Source of the DNA: Calcarisporiella thermophila CBS 279.70
Lineage: Eukaryota > Calcarisporiellomycota
Direction: 5' to 3'
Length of the DNA: 50,744 nucleotides
NCBI RefSeq assembly: GCF_041956535.1
Contig: NW_027192200.1
Location: forward strand, 766,737-817,480
Shown: positions 1-8,652 of the stretch, piece by piece
Layout: each line of letters opens with the position of its first letter
Numbering within the stretch: the stretch's first letter is position 1
Program-made: the position numbers and the translations under genes
The notes under the pieces: model-generated
What the model was told of the DNA's origin: nothing
What the model saw: only the letters and a program-made list of their open reading frames with translations
Databases searched by the model: none

Positions 1-300
1 GGGAGAAGGCGCTGGGACCTGAGCACCCCAACACGTCCTTGTCGGTTAATAATCTGGCCAACCTCTACTCTAGTCAGGGCAAGTACGAGCAGGCGGAGCA
101 GCTGTACCAGCGAGCCCTTGCCATCCGGGAGAAGGCGCTGGGACCCGTTCACCCCTACACGGCCACATCAGTAAATGATTTGGCCAAACTCTACGGGATT
201 CAAGGCAAATATAAACAAGCTAAACCATTGTTTCAACGAGCATTGGAGATCCGGGAGAAAGTGCTGGGACCTGAACATTCAGATACAATTGAATCTAGAA
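1..300 (+). repeat. 126-bp tandem repeat encoding TPR units
   Basis: The string gggagaaggcgctgggacc starts at 1 and returns at 127; a diverged version (gggagaaagtgctgggacc) starts at 253. The period is exactly 126 bp, or 42 codons, the kinesin-light-chain TPR unit. The DNA of adjacent units is more alike than protein constraint alone needs, as expected from recent unit duplication or gene conversion. Confidence 0.8.
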
Positions 301-335
301 ATGCTCTTAACCATTCGTTATGTATTATATCCTAG
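3..335 (+). CDS. TPR-repeat protein, C-terminal end (kinesin-light-chain-type TPRs)
   Basis: The reading frame is open from the left edge and stops at TAG 333-335, so only the C-terminal ~110 residues are present. It holds about two and a half 42-residue tetratricopeptide repeats with the kinesin-light-chain signature: pieces such as NLANLYSSQGKYEQAEQLYQ and RALAIREKALG recur, followed by a GPEHP/GPVHP linker. TPRs of this kind are protein-binding solenoids, often at the end of NB-ARC or other NLR-like proteins in fungi, but the N-terminal domains are outside the window and the function cannot be named. The last repeat diverges (IESRNALNHSLCIIS), so the end may be eroded or natural. A decayed relative lies near 50 kb. 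Confidence 0.7.
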   Translation, partial: EKALGPEHPNTSLSVNNLANLYSSQGKYEQAEQLYQRALAIREKALGPVHPYTATSVNDLAKLYGIQGKYKQAKPLFQRALEIREKVLGPEHSDTIESRNALNHSLCIIS

Positions 336-1134
336 CTCAGCCCTACAATCCTTTCACTTCCTTTTATGGTTCTTAATTCATTATCCCCAAGAATATTTTC
401 CTCCTTGAACCCTTTTATAAACCAAATGCAATATAATGTAAATTATAGGGTTTATAAAAATAAAACCCGTTCTAAGGACTGTAATTGTTTTAAAATTTAT
501 ATGCTCTTAGCTGGGCGCTGTGCATCCCACATTCGTCGAAAATAATAGTAGTTTGCTTCTCAACTACAGATTAATTTCGGCCAAAGCCAAGTTATCTTAT
601 AAAATGGATGTAGTGAGCCATTGTGATCGCATATTCTCACAGAGGACATTATTCTAATGCCCTCCCCTCTCTCTCACGCTAATATTATTCACAAAGCACA
701 CGGGAGTAAATTGATTCTGAGAGGGAGTCCATATATCAGCACTATCTTCCTCTATCTCTTCATCATACAATATTGGAGCTTGCCTTTGACATTGTCAATA
801 TTGATAGTAATTCTTACTGAAAATAATTTTTCTTTATATAATTCTTCTATCACAATTGATTAGAATAATGAATTCAAATGAGGTGCAAGATAACTTTCTT
901 TAGCCGCAACACATCACGAATCTCCATGCTTCTTCTGGTAGTTGCCATCCGTGTTGGGATGTCTTCTGCCGGCTCTCTCTGTTTGTATCTGCGTTTTGTT
1001 TGCCTGGGTGCTATTCCGCTGTTATCTGATTGTTGTGTCTTGAGCAGATTTCCAATATCTCCGTGGCTATTTCTAGTAAAGGTAAACTCACCGTGCCCAG
1101 GGTATAAACGAATACTGCTTTGTTATGAACATGT
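336..1134. other. Intergenic, no gene seen
   Basis: AT-rich DNA after the TPR gene. Short open frames occur on both strands, but none has a recognisable domain, a convincing start or exon-like splice signals. Confidence 0.5.
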
Positions 1135-1452
1135 TACCATAATTGCGAGTGATTATACTGGCCTTTCACGATAGACATATTTTTTGAAGCTCACTATCTA
1201 AACAAACTACCATAAAATACAGCTCTAGCATGAGTTCATCCCCAGATGAGATATAATATTTTCGAATCGAACAGATTTCAGGTCCAAGATTCACGCTTTT
1301 TTAGATGAGAAACAGAACATAGAGTTGGGTAAGTGCCCAGCACACGCTTGGACTTTTCCATGCTGAACCAAGTCTCATATGATTTAATTGGTGGGGGTTA
1401 TTATGTGAGTGAAAAAACAAAAGCAAACATATCAACTAATGAACCGACTGAT
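1135..1452 (+). repeat. Dispersed ~320-bp repeat, copy A
   Basis: This stretch matches 4578-4922 in the same orientation, with many small differences. Shared blocks in the same order: ctatctaaacaaactacc against ctatctacacaaactacc, then aagtgcccagcacacgct identical in both (about 1331 and 4776), then ttccatgctgaa, then a tgatttaa segment followed by a gggggttatt/gggtgatatt block. By eye identity is roughly 70%. I see no clear terminal inverted repeats or coding capacity; it could be an old MITE or solo LTR. Confidence 0.6.
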
Positions 1453-2068
1453 AACTTCGCATAATCTTCGTCTGCTGTTTCCTTACTCATATTGATTCTG
1501 AGTTTATTACCAGCTACAACAACAATCGGTGATTTTAAATTAGTTGCTATATTCTCCATCATTGCAAAATTGTGAAGCACAATCTCTTCGTTAGGATCCA
1601 TACCAAAGGACCTAATAATAACCTTTTTTTATTATTGAACATAACATTGGCATCTATTCAGTTGATTTGATGATATAATATGTATATGGCTTATCAATCT
1701 TATCTTTATATTTTACTGCTAGTATATTTGCGCTTATTAGAACGAGTGCTTATATATATTACTTGTTGTCCAACTGTTTACGAATGAATCAACTGAAGCC
1801 TAGTGTAGAGGCAGAGCACTAGACAACTGGGAGATCCACGTCTCTTTCTTAACCATGCTCTTCATTGCACTTAATTTTAATAAATATAAAAATTACTAAT
1901 TCGAAATAAATTCCAAGTTCGGATCACTCTACAATATTATCATACAAAGGAGATTGTTATAAGTAGATGGGTCGTCGCCCTATTGGCTGAATAATCAGAG
2001 TGAAGTATTCGAAAGAGGATTGATAGGAAAGGAGCTGGGGAAGCGCATGCTTCTAGAGTGGGGAGATT
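1453..2068. other. Intergenic, no gene seen
   Basis: AT-rich DNA downstream of the DJ-1-like gene. A 66-codon minus-strand open frame (1401-1601) runs into repeat copy A and resembles nothing I know, so I do not call it. Confidence 0.5.
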
Positions 2069-2779
2069 CTAACCGGAGGCCCCGCACACGGGAAAGGGAT
2101 ACTTCTTGTAGTTCTCCGAGAAGGACACATTAGTGGGATCGTTCTTCCACTCGTATTCATTCATTTCGGCAACGCGGCGTGCAAAGTCTTCGCCATAGAT
2201 TTGCGACAGTAGGTAAAATGTCCCATCCAGCCCGGCCGCACCCCCGCTGGTAGTGATGAACTTTCCGTCATGCACATAGCGTGCATCACAGACCCATTCG
2301 ACCTTTGGATGAGCTTGCGTATGTATAGGCCAGAGAGCCTTGAGACCCGTTGCCTTATGCCCATCTAGAACCCCCGACGCGGCCAGAGTTAAGGACCCGG
2401 CACAGATAGTAAAGACGTACTTTTTCACATTCGGGACAACTCGCTGGAGCCACGAGTTCAAGGTGGGGCCCGACTTGACGCCCGCAGCAATGCATAGGAC
2501 ATCGATGTCGTCAGGGACGTCGTCGAAAGAGTAATCGGGGGTGAGGACCATGCCTTCAGTGGAGCGGATAGGGGCTCGGGTCTCCCCAATGGTTTTCACC
2601 ACGGAATTTGGAATGAAGTCGGCCATGGTAATAAAGCTAGTGAGGTCAAACATATCGATGCCGTCGGTGATCACCGCATAGGATTTCAGGGGAGGGAGAT
2701 CCGAAGGGACGCCCATCCACTTGGACATCAACATGTCCTTTTTTTGCTTCTCGGGAGACAAGTTTTGTGCAGATGGCAT
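2069..2779 (-). CDS. DJ-1/PfpI family protein (class I glutamine amidotransferase-like fold)
   Basis: Single-exon gene of 236 aa, ATG at 2779, TGA at 2069. DJ-1/PfpI proteins share a flavodoxin-like fold with a nucleophilic cysteine at a strand-turn-helix 'elbow' and include glyoxalase III-like enzymes, isocyanide hydratase-like enzymes and regulators. The elbow here is TICAGSLTLAASGVLDG with Cys126; the acidic patch before it (PDDIDVLCIAAG) and the following KATGLKALWP segment, where many relatives have ATTHW, are in the expected order. A TTSGGAAGLDG turn follows. It lacks the AraC-type domain of GlxA-like regulators. No signal peptide, so probably cytosolic. It sits alone between two copies of a dispersed repeat, has no intron unlike most neighbours, and has a TATA box 108 nt upstream. 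Substrate unknown. Confidence 0.85.
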   Translation of the reverse strand: MPSAQNLSPEKQKKDMLMSKWMGVPSDLPPLKSYAVITDGIDMFDLTSFITMADFIPNSVVKTIGETRAPIRSTEGMVLTPDYSFDDVPDDIDVLCIAAGVKSGPTLNSWLQRVVPNVKKYVFTICAGSLTLAASGVLDGHKATGLKALWPIHTQAHPKVEWVCDARYVHDGKFITTSGGAAGLDGTFYLLSQIYGEDFARRVAEMNEYEWKNDPTNVSFSENYKKYPFPVCGASG

Positions 2780-2886
2780 GAGGAAATGTAAGATACAGAG
2801 TTTTGCGAAGAGTCGGAGTTTGAAAGTTCCAAATCAAGCAAATGGAGGAGAGATCAATTCCATGATTCTTTACAAAAAACATGGGC

Positions 2887-2896
2887 TATTTATATA
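2887..2896 (-). promoter_or_regulatory. TATA box of the DJ-1-like gene
   Basis: On the minus strand this reads TATATAAATA, about 108 nt upstream of the ATG at 2779, a plausible distance for a fungal TATA element. Confidence 0.45.
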
Positions 2897-3784
2897 AACC
2901 CAAAATCCATTCTTTCCATTACACAAGTTGGCGTTGAATGTCTGATCTAAAACTGGCGCATATAGTAGTCTATAAATGTGTAACATCCCTTCACGACTTG
3001 AACCAAATATCACGCTTTATCGTGTCCAAGGGTACTCCTGCTGTATAAAATGTCCTCGTTTAGAGCCGATGTCTGTATTTGTTTTATTTACTTGTTCTAG
3101 TGCAATAAATGAAATATTAAAAACAGATAGTTATCATGAAAGAGGCAATTTCCCATTTGCTTGCAGAGGAAATGAGCTGATGCAAGGGCGAGTTCCTCCG
3201 CGCGCGCATCACTGGGCCAATTTATTCCGGTGATTGAATAAGTCGAAATCTCGGTGAATTTGTATTTTTTCATACATATGAATTCACGACACCTCTAATA
3301 TTTGAGCACGGACTAATCGTGTGAACCGTGCATGGCTTTTCATATAAATAAAATGTAACCCATGACACAAGTTCACCCTAATCGGTATCGAAAATATAAC
3401 CATAAGGTTTCTCCGTTAAGCTTCGTAACGTTGATATATTTACTTCATCATAAATTTTTTCTTTACAAACAACACCCGTATCATATCATTTAAATGTTTG
3501 TGAAACCCACTTACGCCGTCGCTATTCTATATATGGCAGAATAACCGCTACTCACTTACTCCCCAAGTGGAATGTTTATTTAGGAAGGTCTCTTGAGATT
3601 AGAAATAGAAATTTTACATGGTGTTAAACTTTTAATCTTTTCTTTGCAGGGGCACTACTATAAATACTCGAAGATTTGCATAAATAGAGTGTTCTCGGAC
3701 TCCCACTTATTATATCCTCCTCCTGCCCTGATGTTATCTTGGGTCCGTTCTGCCGTCGTGCTAATTAATTTACTATAAAATTAT
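2897..3784. other. Intergenic, no gene seen
   Basis: Mixed to AT-rich sequence between the DJ-1 promoter and the transposase relic. No supported ORF or RNA gene; the far end may include the missing terminus of the Tc1/mariner element. Confidence 0.4.
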
Positions 3785-4450
3785 CCAGTGTGAGTGAGTC
3801 CCAGACCATGTTCACCTTTTCCCACGGATCATCTTGGCTCACTATCTTCGGCACCTTGCCCCGCGGGCATTTCTTTAGCTTACCCCATGGAAGATCTATG
3901 AGGGTAAACCTGGTGACGGTGAAGGCCAATCAAGAACTTGAAACTGGAACCACCGATCAATGCGTTTGGCTCTGTGTTTTGGGTTGTGTTGGAATATTAA
4001 CTCTTGCTTGATGAGATTACAACGCTAGAACACAGCCACCAACTTATCTTCGAGGATTCGTGGAATAACTCAGCGGTTAGATTTTCCAAAATACGACATG
4101 CCAGTTCAATGTAGTAGAAGGTCATGCAATTCCATACCATAATACTTACTCCTCCGTGTTCGCCCCTGGGCTGTATACGGCTCACTTGCAGCGGTTCTTT
4201 ACGCCTCTTCCAATACCACTCCCGCCTTTTATTTTCAAAGATACGGATATGACACTCATTTGAAAATATGACACGATTACAATTTTCAAGGTCCAATGCT
4301 TGTATTTCCCCGCCAATGCCAGTCTCGTTAGACGAAGCCTTTTCCATAGAAAATGCTATTCTCTCTCAAATCTTGCGGCAAATTTACCCAAAATTAAGGT
4401 GCCCCGAAACTTTCCGGAGATACCTTATGCGGAGGTTGACTAGAGATGTT
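3785..4450 (-). pseudogene. Tc1/mariner-type DDE transposase relic
   Basis: Read on the minus strand, pieces of a Tc1-like transposase appear in the right order but in different frames. Near 4400-4440 there is RYLRK (end of the HTH region). At about 4250-4310 is NRVIFSNECHIRIF, against the usual W..VIFSDE, so the first catalytic Asp is Asn. At 4120-4200 is EHGGVSIMVWNCMT. At 3880-3960, after a frameshift, HNPKHRAKRIDRWF and VLDWPSPSP, where the second catalytic Asp of DNDPKH is lost. At 3790-3870 in yet another frame, WGKLKKCPRGKVPKIV and DDPWEKVNMVWDSLTL. Stops and frameshifts show it is dead. Family known for cut-and-paste DNA transposition; its terminal repeats were not found. Confidence 0.8.
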
Positions 4451-4577
4451 ATTCTTGGAATTAAACGCGATATTTATAATTTAATAAACCTTGATCTAAT
4501 TTTTATTTGAATATATTCTAGCTTCTGTATATGACAAGCACGAAGTATTACTCATATTTCTCCATTGGTATTGGTTA

Positions 4578-4922
4578 TTGACCATTATTACGAGAGATAA
4601 TACGGGCTCTTCATGTCAGTCGCACTTTTCAAAACTCTCTATCTACACAAACTACCTTAAACCGTTGTAGCATGAACCCAGCCATCGATGAGACAGAATA
4701 CCTTCGACTCGAATGAACTCCAAATCGTTAAATTCACACTTTATTTAGAAGAAAAAAAGGACATAGGGTGGGGGAAGTGCCCAGCACACGCTTCATTCTC
4801 TTCCATGCTGAAACTAAGCCCCATACAGAATGATTTAACTTTGTGGGTGATATTAGAACGTAAGTAAAAAAGCAAAAAAGAAAAAAAAGAAACGATTTAC
4901 TTCCACTAAGAATAACTGATGT
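4578..4922 (+). repeat. Dispersed ~340-bp repeat, copy B
   Basis: Partner of 1135-1452, same orientation, start-to-start spacing about 3.44 kb. The best-kept core is aagtgcccagcacacgct near 4776. It starts about 130 bp beyond the Tc1/mariner relic, so the two may belong to one element or to nested insertions. Confidence 0.6.
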
Positions 4923-4930
4923 GTCAGGAT

Positions 4931-4976
4931 GGGGAAACAGAGGGAGGAGGAGGGAAAGGGAGGGGAGGGGAGGGGG
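4931..4976 (+). repeat. G-run tract with quadruplex potential
   Basis: Seven runs of three or more G within 46 nt, the last four (4958-4960, 4962-4965, 4967-4970, 4972-4976) separated by single A residues. This fits the simple G-quadruplex pattern. It lies about 150 nt beyond the stop codon of VID27, which is read on the other strand. Confidence 0.5.
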
Positions 4977-5124
4977 ATAAGTGTGTAATTAAAGAATACC
5001 TAACTTAAAAAACAGAAATTTCAAACCACCCTACATCCTTCGGCATAAAGAATAGATGAATATATATATTTATATAATAGTGGGAGAATCAGAGGAGTTG
5101 GGATCAGGGGGAATGGATTGGGGA

Positions 5125-8100
5125 TCAATAGGGTGAGTTGACAATGCTCGATCGGGACTTGAGTTGCTACAGGCAAAAAGGGGTAGGAAGATGTGCATGA
5201 GTGTTGCGAATAAAAAAAGGAATACGGGATAGGCTCATACCTTGACGGGTGTTAAGATTTGCTTGGTAGGGGCTTTCAGGTTCTTCTTTGATACCATAGT
5301 CACTAGAACGAAGAAAACGAGAGAGGTTAATAAAACGATCGGAAAGAGAAGAACGCGCTGCTTAAACTGACCATCATTAGGCAATGCGACCACGATCGAT
5401 CGATCCTGACCAAATTTGAAATTATCAGCAACGACATCATCGGCATAGCGCTTGATCTGGTAATCATAGAGGCGACCTTGGCGCACACGACGGAAGTTCC
5501 AGGTGATGACGTAGGGACCAGTTGAGGTGACGATGGTCTTTTCCTCGTCTGCTCCTGTGTCAAAGTGAGCCGTGGTGAAAGAAATCTGGATTAAGAGAGC
5601 AGAGGGCGTTAGGAAAAAAAAATACAAGCACTGCAGGGATGAATATTCATGATGGATGTGACTTACAGGCTGACCCATGTAAGCAACGTGTTCAGGACGC
5701 AATTGTAAACGTTTGGGAATGGGCTACGGGAAAAAAAAAGAAGAGGCAAAGACAGAGTCAATGGATCAAGTGCAAGATAAAAATAAGAATGGAAGTGGTA
5801 CTTTGTCGTCCTTGGCGAAGGATTTCTGGAACCCAAGCCTATTCTGCGGATCTCCATGGATCTTGGTATCTATCAACAGCAAATAGTTGGTGCATGTCGC
5901 AATGACCCACCGGCCATTCGCCGTCACGTCGATGCCAATGATCGGGTCTCCCAAAGCAGGCAGTACAGTCTTGGCATTCTTCGACAGTTGGTCATAAAGG
6001 CGGATGTCACCCTTATTGCTTGCCACGGCAACTTCACCACGCTCAGTTGTAGCCGCACAGCTGAAGTCATTTTTAGTGACATACTGCTTGAATTGGGAAT
6101 CCACCAGCTTGTTCCCAGATAGTCGTGGATCGATCCGAAATAGTGCGTTGTGGGAAAGTCCAATGAAGGTTTTTTCAGCCGTCATTTGGGCGTACTTTTT
6201 GTCGGGGGCAATCTCGCTGACAGGGACGATGTCGTGCACATTCCACTCCTCGACCACCTTGCCATACTCCAAGTCCATTTTGTATAGCGTGTGCTCATCA
6301 CCAGGATTCTTGAGGACCATAGCCGAATCCTCCTCGTGAAGCATGACCTATGAAAGGGAGAAGAAAATACGCATTAGATTTGGCATTCAGAAACCAGTGT
6401 TCCAATAACTCAGCAGTACTTTGGTAGGCGAGAAGGTTTTTCCTTTGAGGGTCGACACATCATTGATGGTTGCCGCAAACTCGAGCTGATCATCGTCAGT
6501 ATGCTTGAAAACGCCAATTTTTGAGCCTCGCACCACAAAGGACCGATCGTGCTTGTAACCGACGGCAAGTTGACTATTAGCAGTGCCACCATTGTCCCTC
6601 GCATATTCCTCCTCTTCCTCCTCTTCCTCCTCTTCTTCCTCCTCCTCCTCTTCCTCTTCGTCATAATATTCTTCCTCTTCTCTTTCGTCGTCGGGGTATG
6701 CTTCCGCTGCCGTATCTAGCATTTCCACGTCTTCTTGGTATGCGTTTTCAATGTATTCCTTATCCTTATCCTAAACAGAGTAGAGTAAGTGATTAAAGGT
6801 TGAAATTGCTTACAAAATAGGAAAGAGCAGCAAGTACCTTTGTCTTTGTAAAGCTTTCCATGTTCAGCGTCTCGTACATGCATTGGACGAAAGATTCTCT
6901 GAAATTGACTTCGCTTTCCTCACTACCGAAACGAAGCAGCCAAGAATAAGCAGAGCCGTCATCGTGGTAATAATTCCATATAAAGGATTTGTGCTCCTAG
7001 AGAAAAAAAAAGGGTGTTAATCCACAGAGGATACACAATATAAAGGAAACATTTGGTACTTTACATGGTTGAAAACGGGGTTCATCATGGGCTCAATAGG
7101 CTGGGCAAGGAATGCCTTTTCTTGGGAATCAATCTTCAGCCAATCTATTGAGGGAATGCATATTTGCGGGTTAGAAGACACTGCCTAAGAAGGGAATACA
7201 AGACTGTGCTTACATTTGTAGGTATCCACTTTGACAAACGAGGCCGTTACATTCTGATCCTGCAGCATAAACATGCCCGAATTCGGGTCAAACAGGTGCA
7301 GCTCCGCTTCAGTAGCGGAGATGGTCTCTACGCTGGAAGGCGCAGTTTTAGCCTCAGGGGCAGTGAATGGACTTGGCTCTTCTTGTTTTAATTGTTTCAC
7401 GGGTGTCTTCGGCTCCTCCTTGCTTTGTGTTCTGTGTGTCTTGGCTTGCGGCTTGCGTGCGGAGGCAGATTCCTTCAGAGTTTTAGGGCTATTATAGAAG
7501 ATAGCCGTAAGCCATTGCTCCAAAAATTGGGTGAGCAATTCAACAAGATTTACCTGCGAGAGAACTGTTGAATATCCTCATCGGTAGCATCCTCATAGGG
7601 CCTGTTATATTTACGTTCGTACATACATTGATACATGGTCAACTCAAAGAGATCAATAGTGTGAGAGTTGATGCTTGAATCGCACAAAAACGCAAATGTG
7701 TTGGTTGGATTCTACAATAGCCAAAAAAATAAGGTATATTAAAGAGGGAGGATGGGCGGCTCAGTTAGCTTTTGCGTGTCGAAAATATAAGAAAAGGGGG
7801 GAACTTACTCCTTGAAGATCGCACCAGGAAAACTTTATGCTATTGCCCTCTACATTCTTGCAAAAATTCAACCCTTCGTCAATTAGGAAGGCTTTCTCAT
7901 CGTCCACTATACGCGAAATGCAATAGTAGAGTCAATCCATCATCCACGATATAAATTCACCTATATCCATCTTACAAACTTACGTTCATCCTCGTCTTCC
8001 TCGCCTTCTTCGTAGACTCGTGTTACGATCAGTTGATACTGGAATGGGATGCTGGTGCGTCGAATCGTGAGCTGCGCATCTTTGTAGCTATAGAGAAAAG

Positions 8101-8288
8101 GATCCGATTTGACATAATCAACGATGGATTTGGACATCGATATATATATAAAAAAGCAAATCTTACAGGCACTGTTCACGAATACCCTGTGCGCTCTTTG
8201 GGCGCACTGAGTAAAACTCGCCAGACGTGATCTGAACCAGCTCAGGGCGACTATCGCCAAATATTAGCTTGCTTATCATGTTAAGCAT
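5125..8288 (-). CDS. VID27: VID27-like protein (vacuolar import and degradation family)
   Basis: I read 13 exons: 8288-8167, 8087-7984, 7906-7809, 7711-7554, 7488-7214, 7144-7065, 6996-6838, 6770-6420, 6347-5802, 5723-5667, 5585-5372, 5302-5241, 5166-5125. All 12 introns (65-97 nt) keep phase, giving 755 aa, close to yeast Vid27 (about 780). Order: N-terminal conserved region (LIFGDSRPELVQITSG near residue 10; QYQLIVTRVYEEGEED near 60), a variable Lys/Pro/Glu linker, a PH-like middle part (LHLFDPNSGMFMLQD; SFIWNYYHDDGSAYSW), a long Glu run, then the C-terminal beta-propeller-like part (GYKHDRSFVVRGSKIGVFKH; IKRYADDVVADNFKFGQD). Named from a yeast screen for vacuolar degradation of fructose-1,6-bisphosphatase; molecular role unclear. 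The last exon depends on splicing out 5240-5167; otherwise the protein ends two codons later. Confidence 0.92.
6607..6659 (-). repeat. Glu-codon microsatellite inside VID27
   Basis: An imperfect CTC/TTC run on the plus strand encodes an uninterrupted poly-Glu segment on the minus strand. An acidic stretch at this place is usual in VID27 proteins, but the near-pure triplet array is prone to length change. Confidence 0.75.
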
Positions 8289-8652
8289 CTTGAGGTATGT
8301 TTTCGATTGCTTTTTTTCCTCGAAAATTGGCTAGGAAAAAAAAAGGTAGCCTAATGCCCAACACAACGCTTTCAACAAAATCAAGTCGATCTCGCGCTTT
8401 CTTGCGCGTAACTTTTTTTTTAATGCATATAAAAAACTTGGCGTTTGTGACGTCACAAAGAACATTGGATTTTGGATGTCAGATATCAAACAAAGGAGGA
8501 AATTGATTGGATGATTCGATAGTGTCAAGAGAGAAAATTGGGAGAAAATAAAGAATGCATTGATGAATTGAAAAGGTTAAAATTTGGAGACATCCCGCCC
8601 AAATAGAATCTATCCAAAAAGACACCCAAAGATTAGCCTTTCTTGCAAGCTT
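8289..8652. other. Intergenic: VID27 promoter and NDE 3' region
   Basis: 364 nt between two minus-strand genes. It must hold the VID27 promoter and the end of the NDE transcript. T-rich runs occur, but there is no clear TATA box at the usual distance. Confidence 0.5.

Noticed and set aside
1401-1601. 66-codon minus-strand ORF
   Set aside because: It overlaps the edge of a dispersed repeat and resembles no family.
1790-1860. tRNA-like string (gtgtagaggcagagcac ... gagatccacg)
   Set aside because: D-arm-like letters are present, but no pairing acceptor, anticodon or T-arm could be folded, and the GGTTCRA box is absent.
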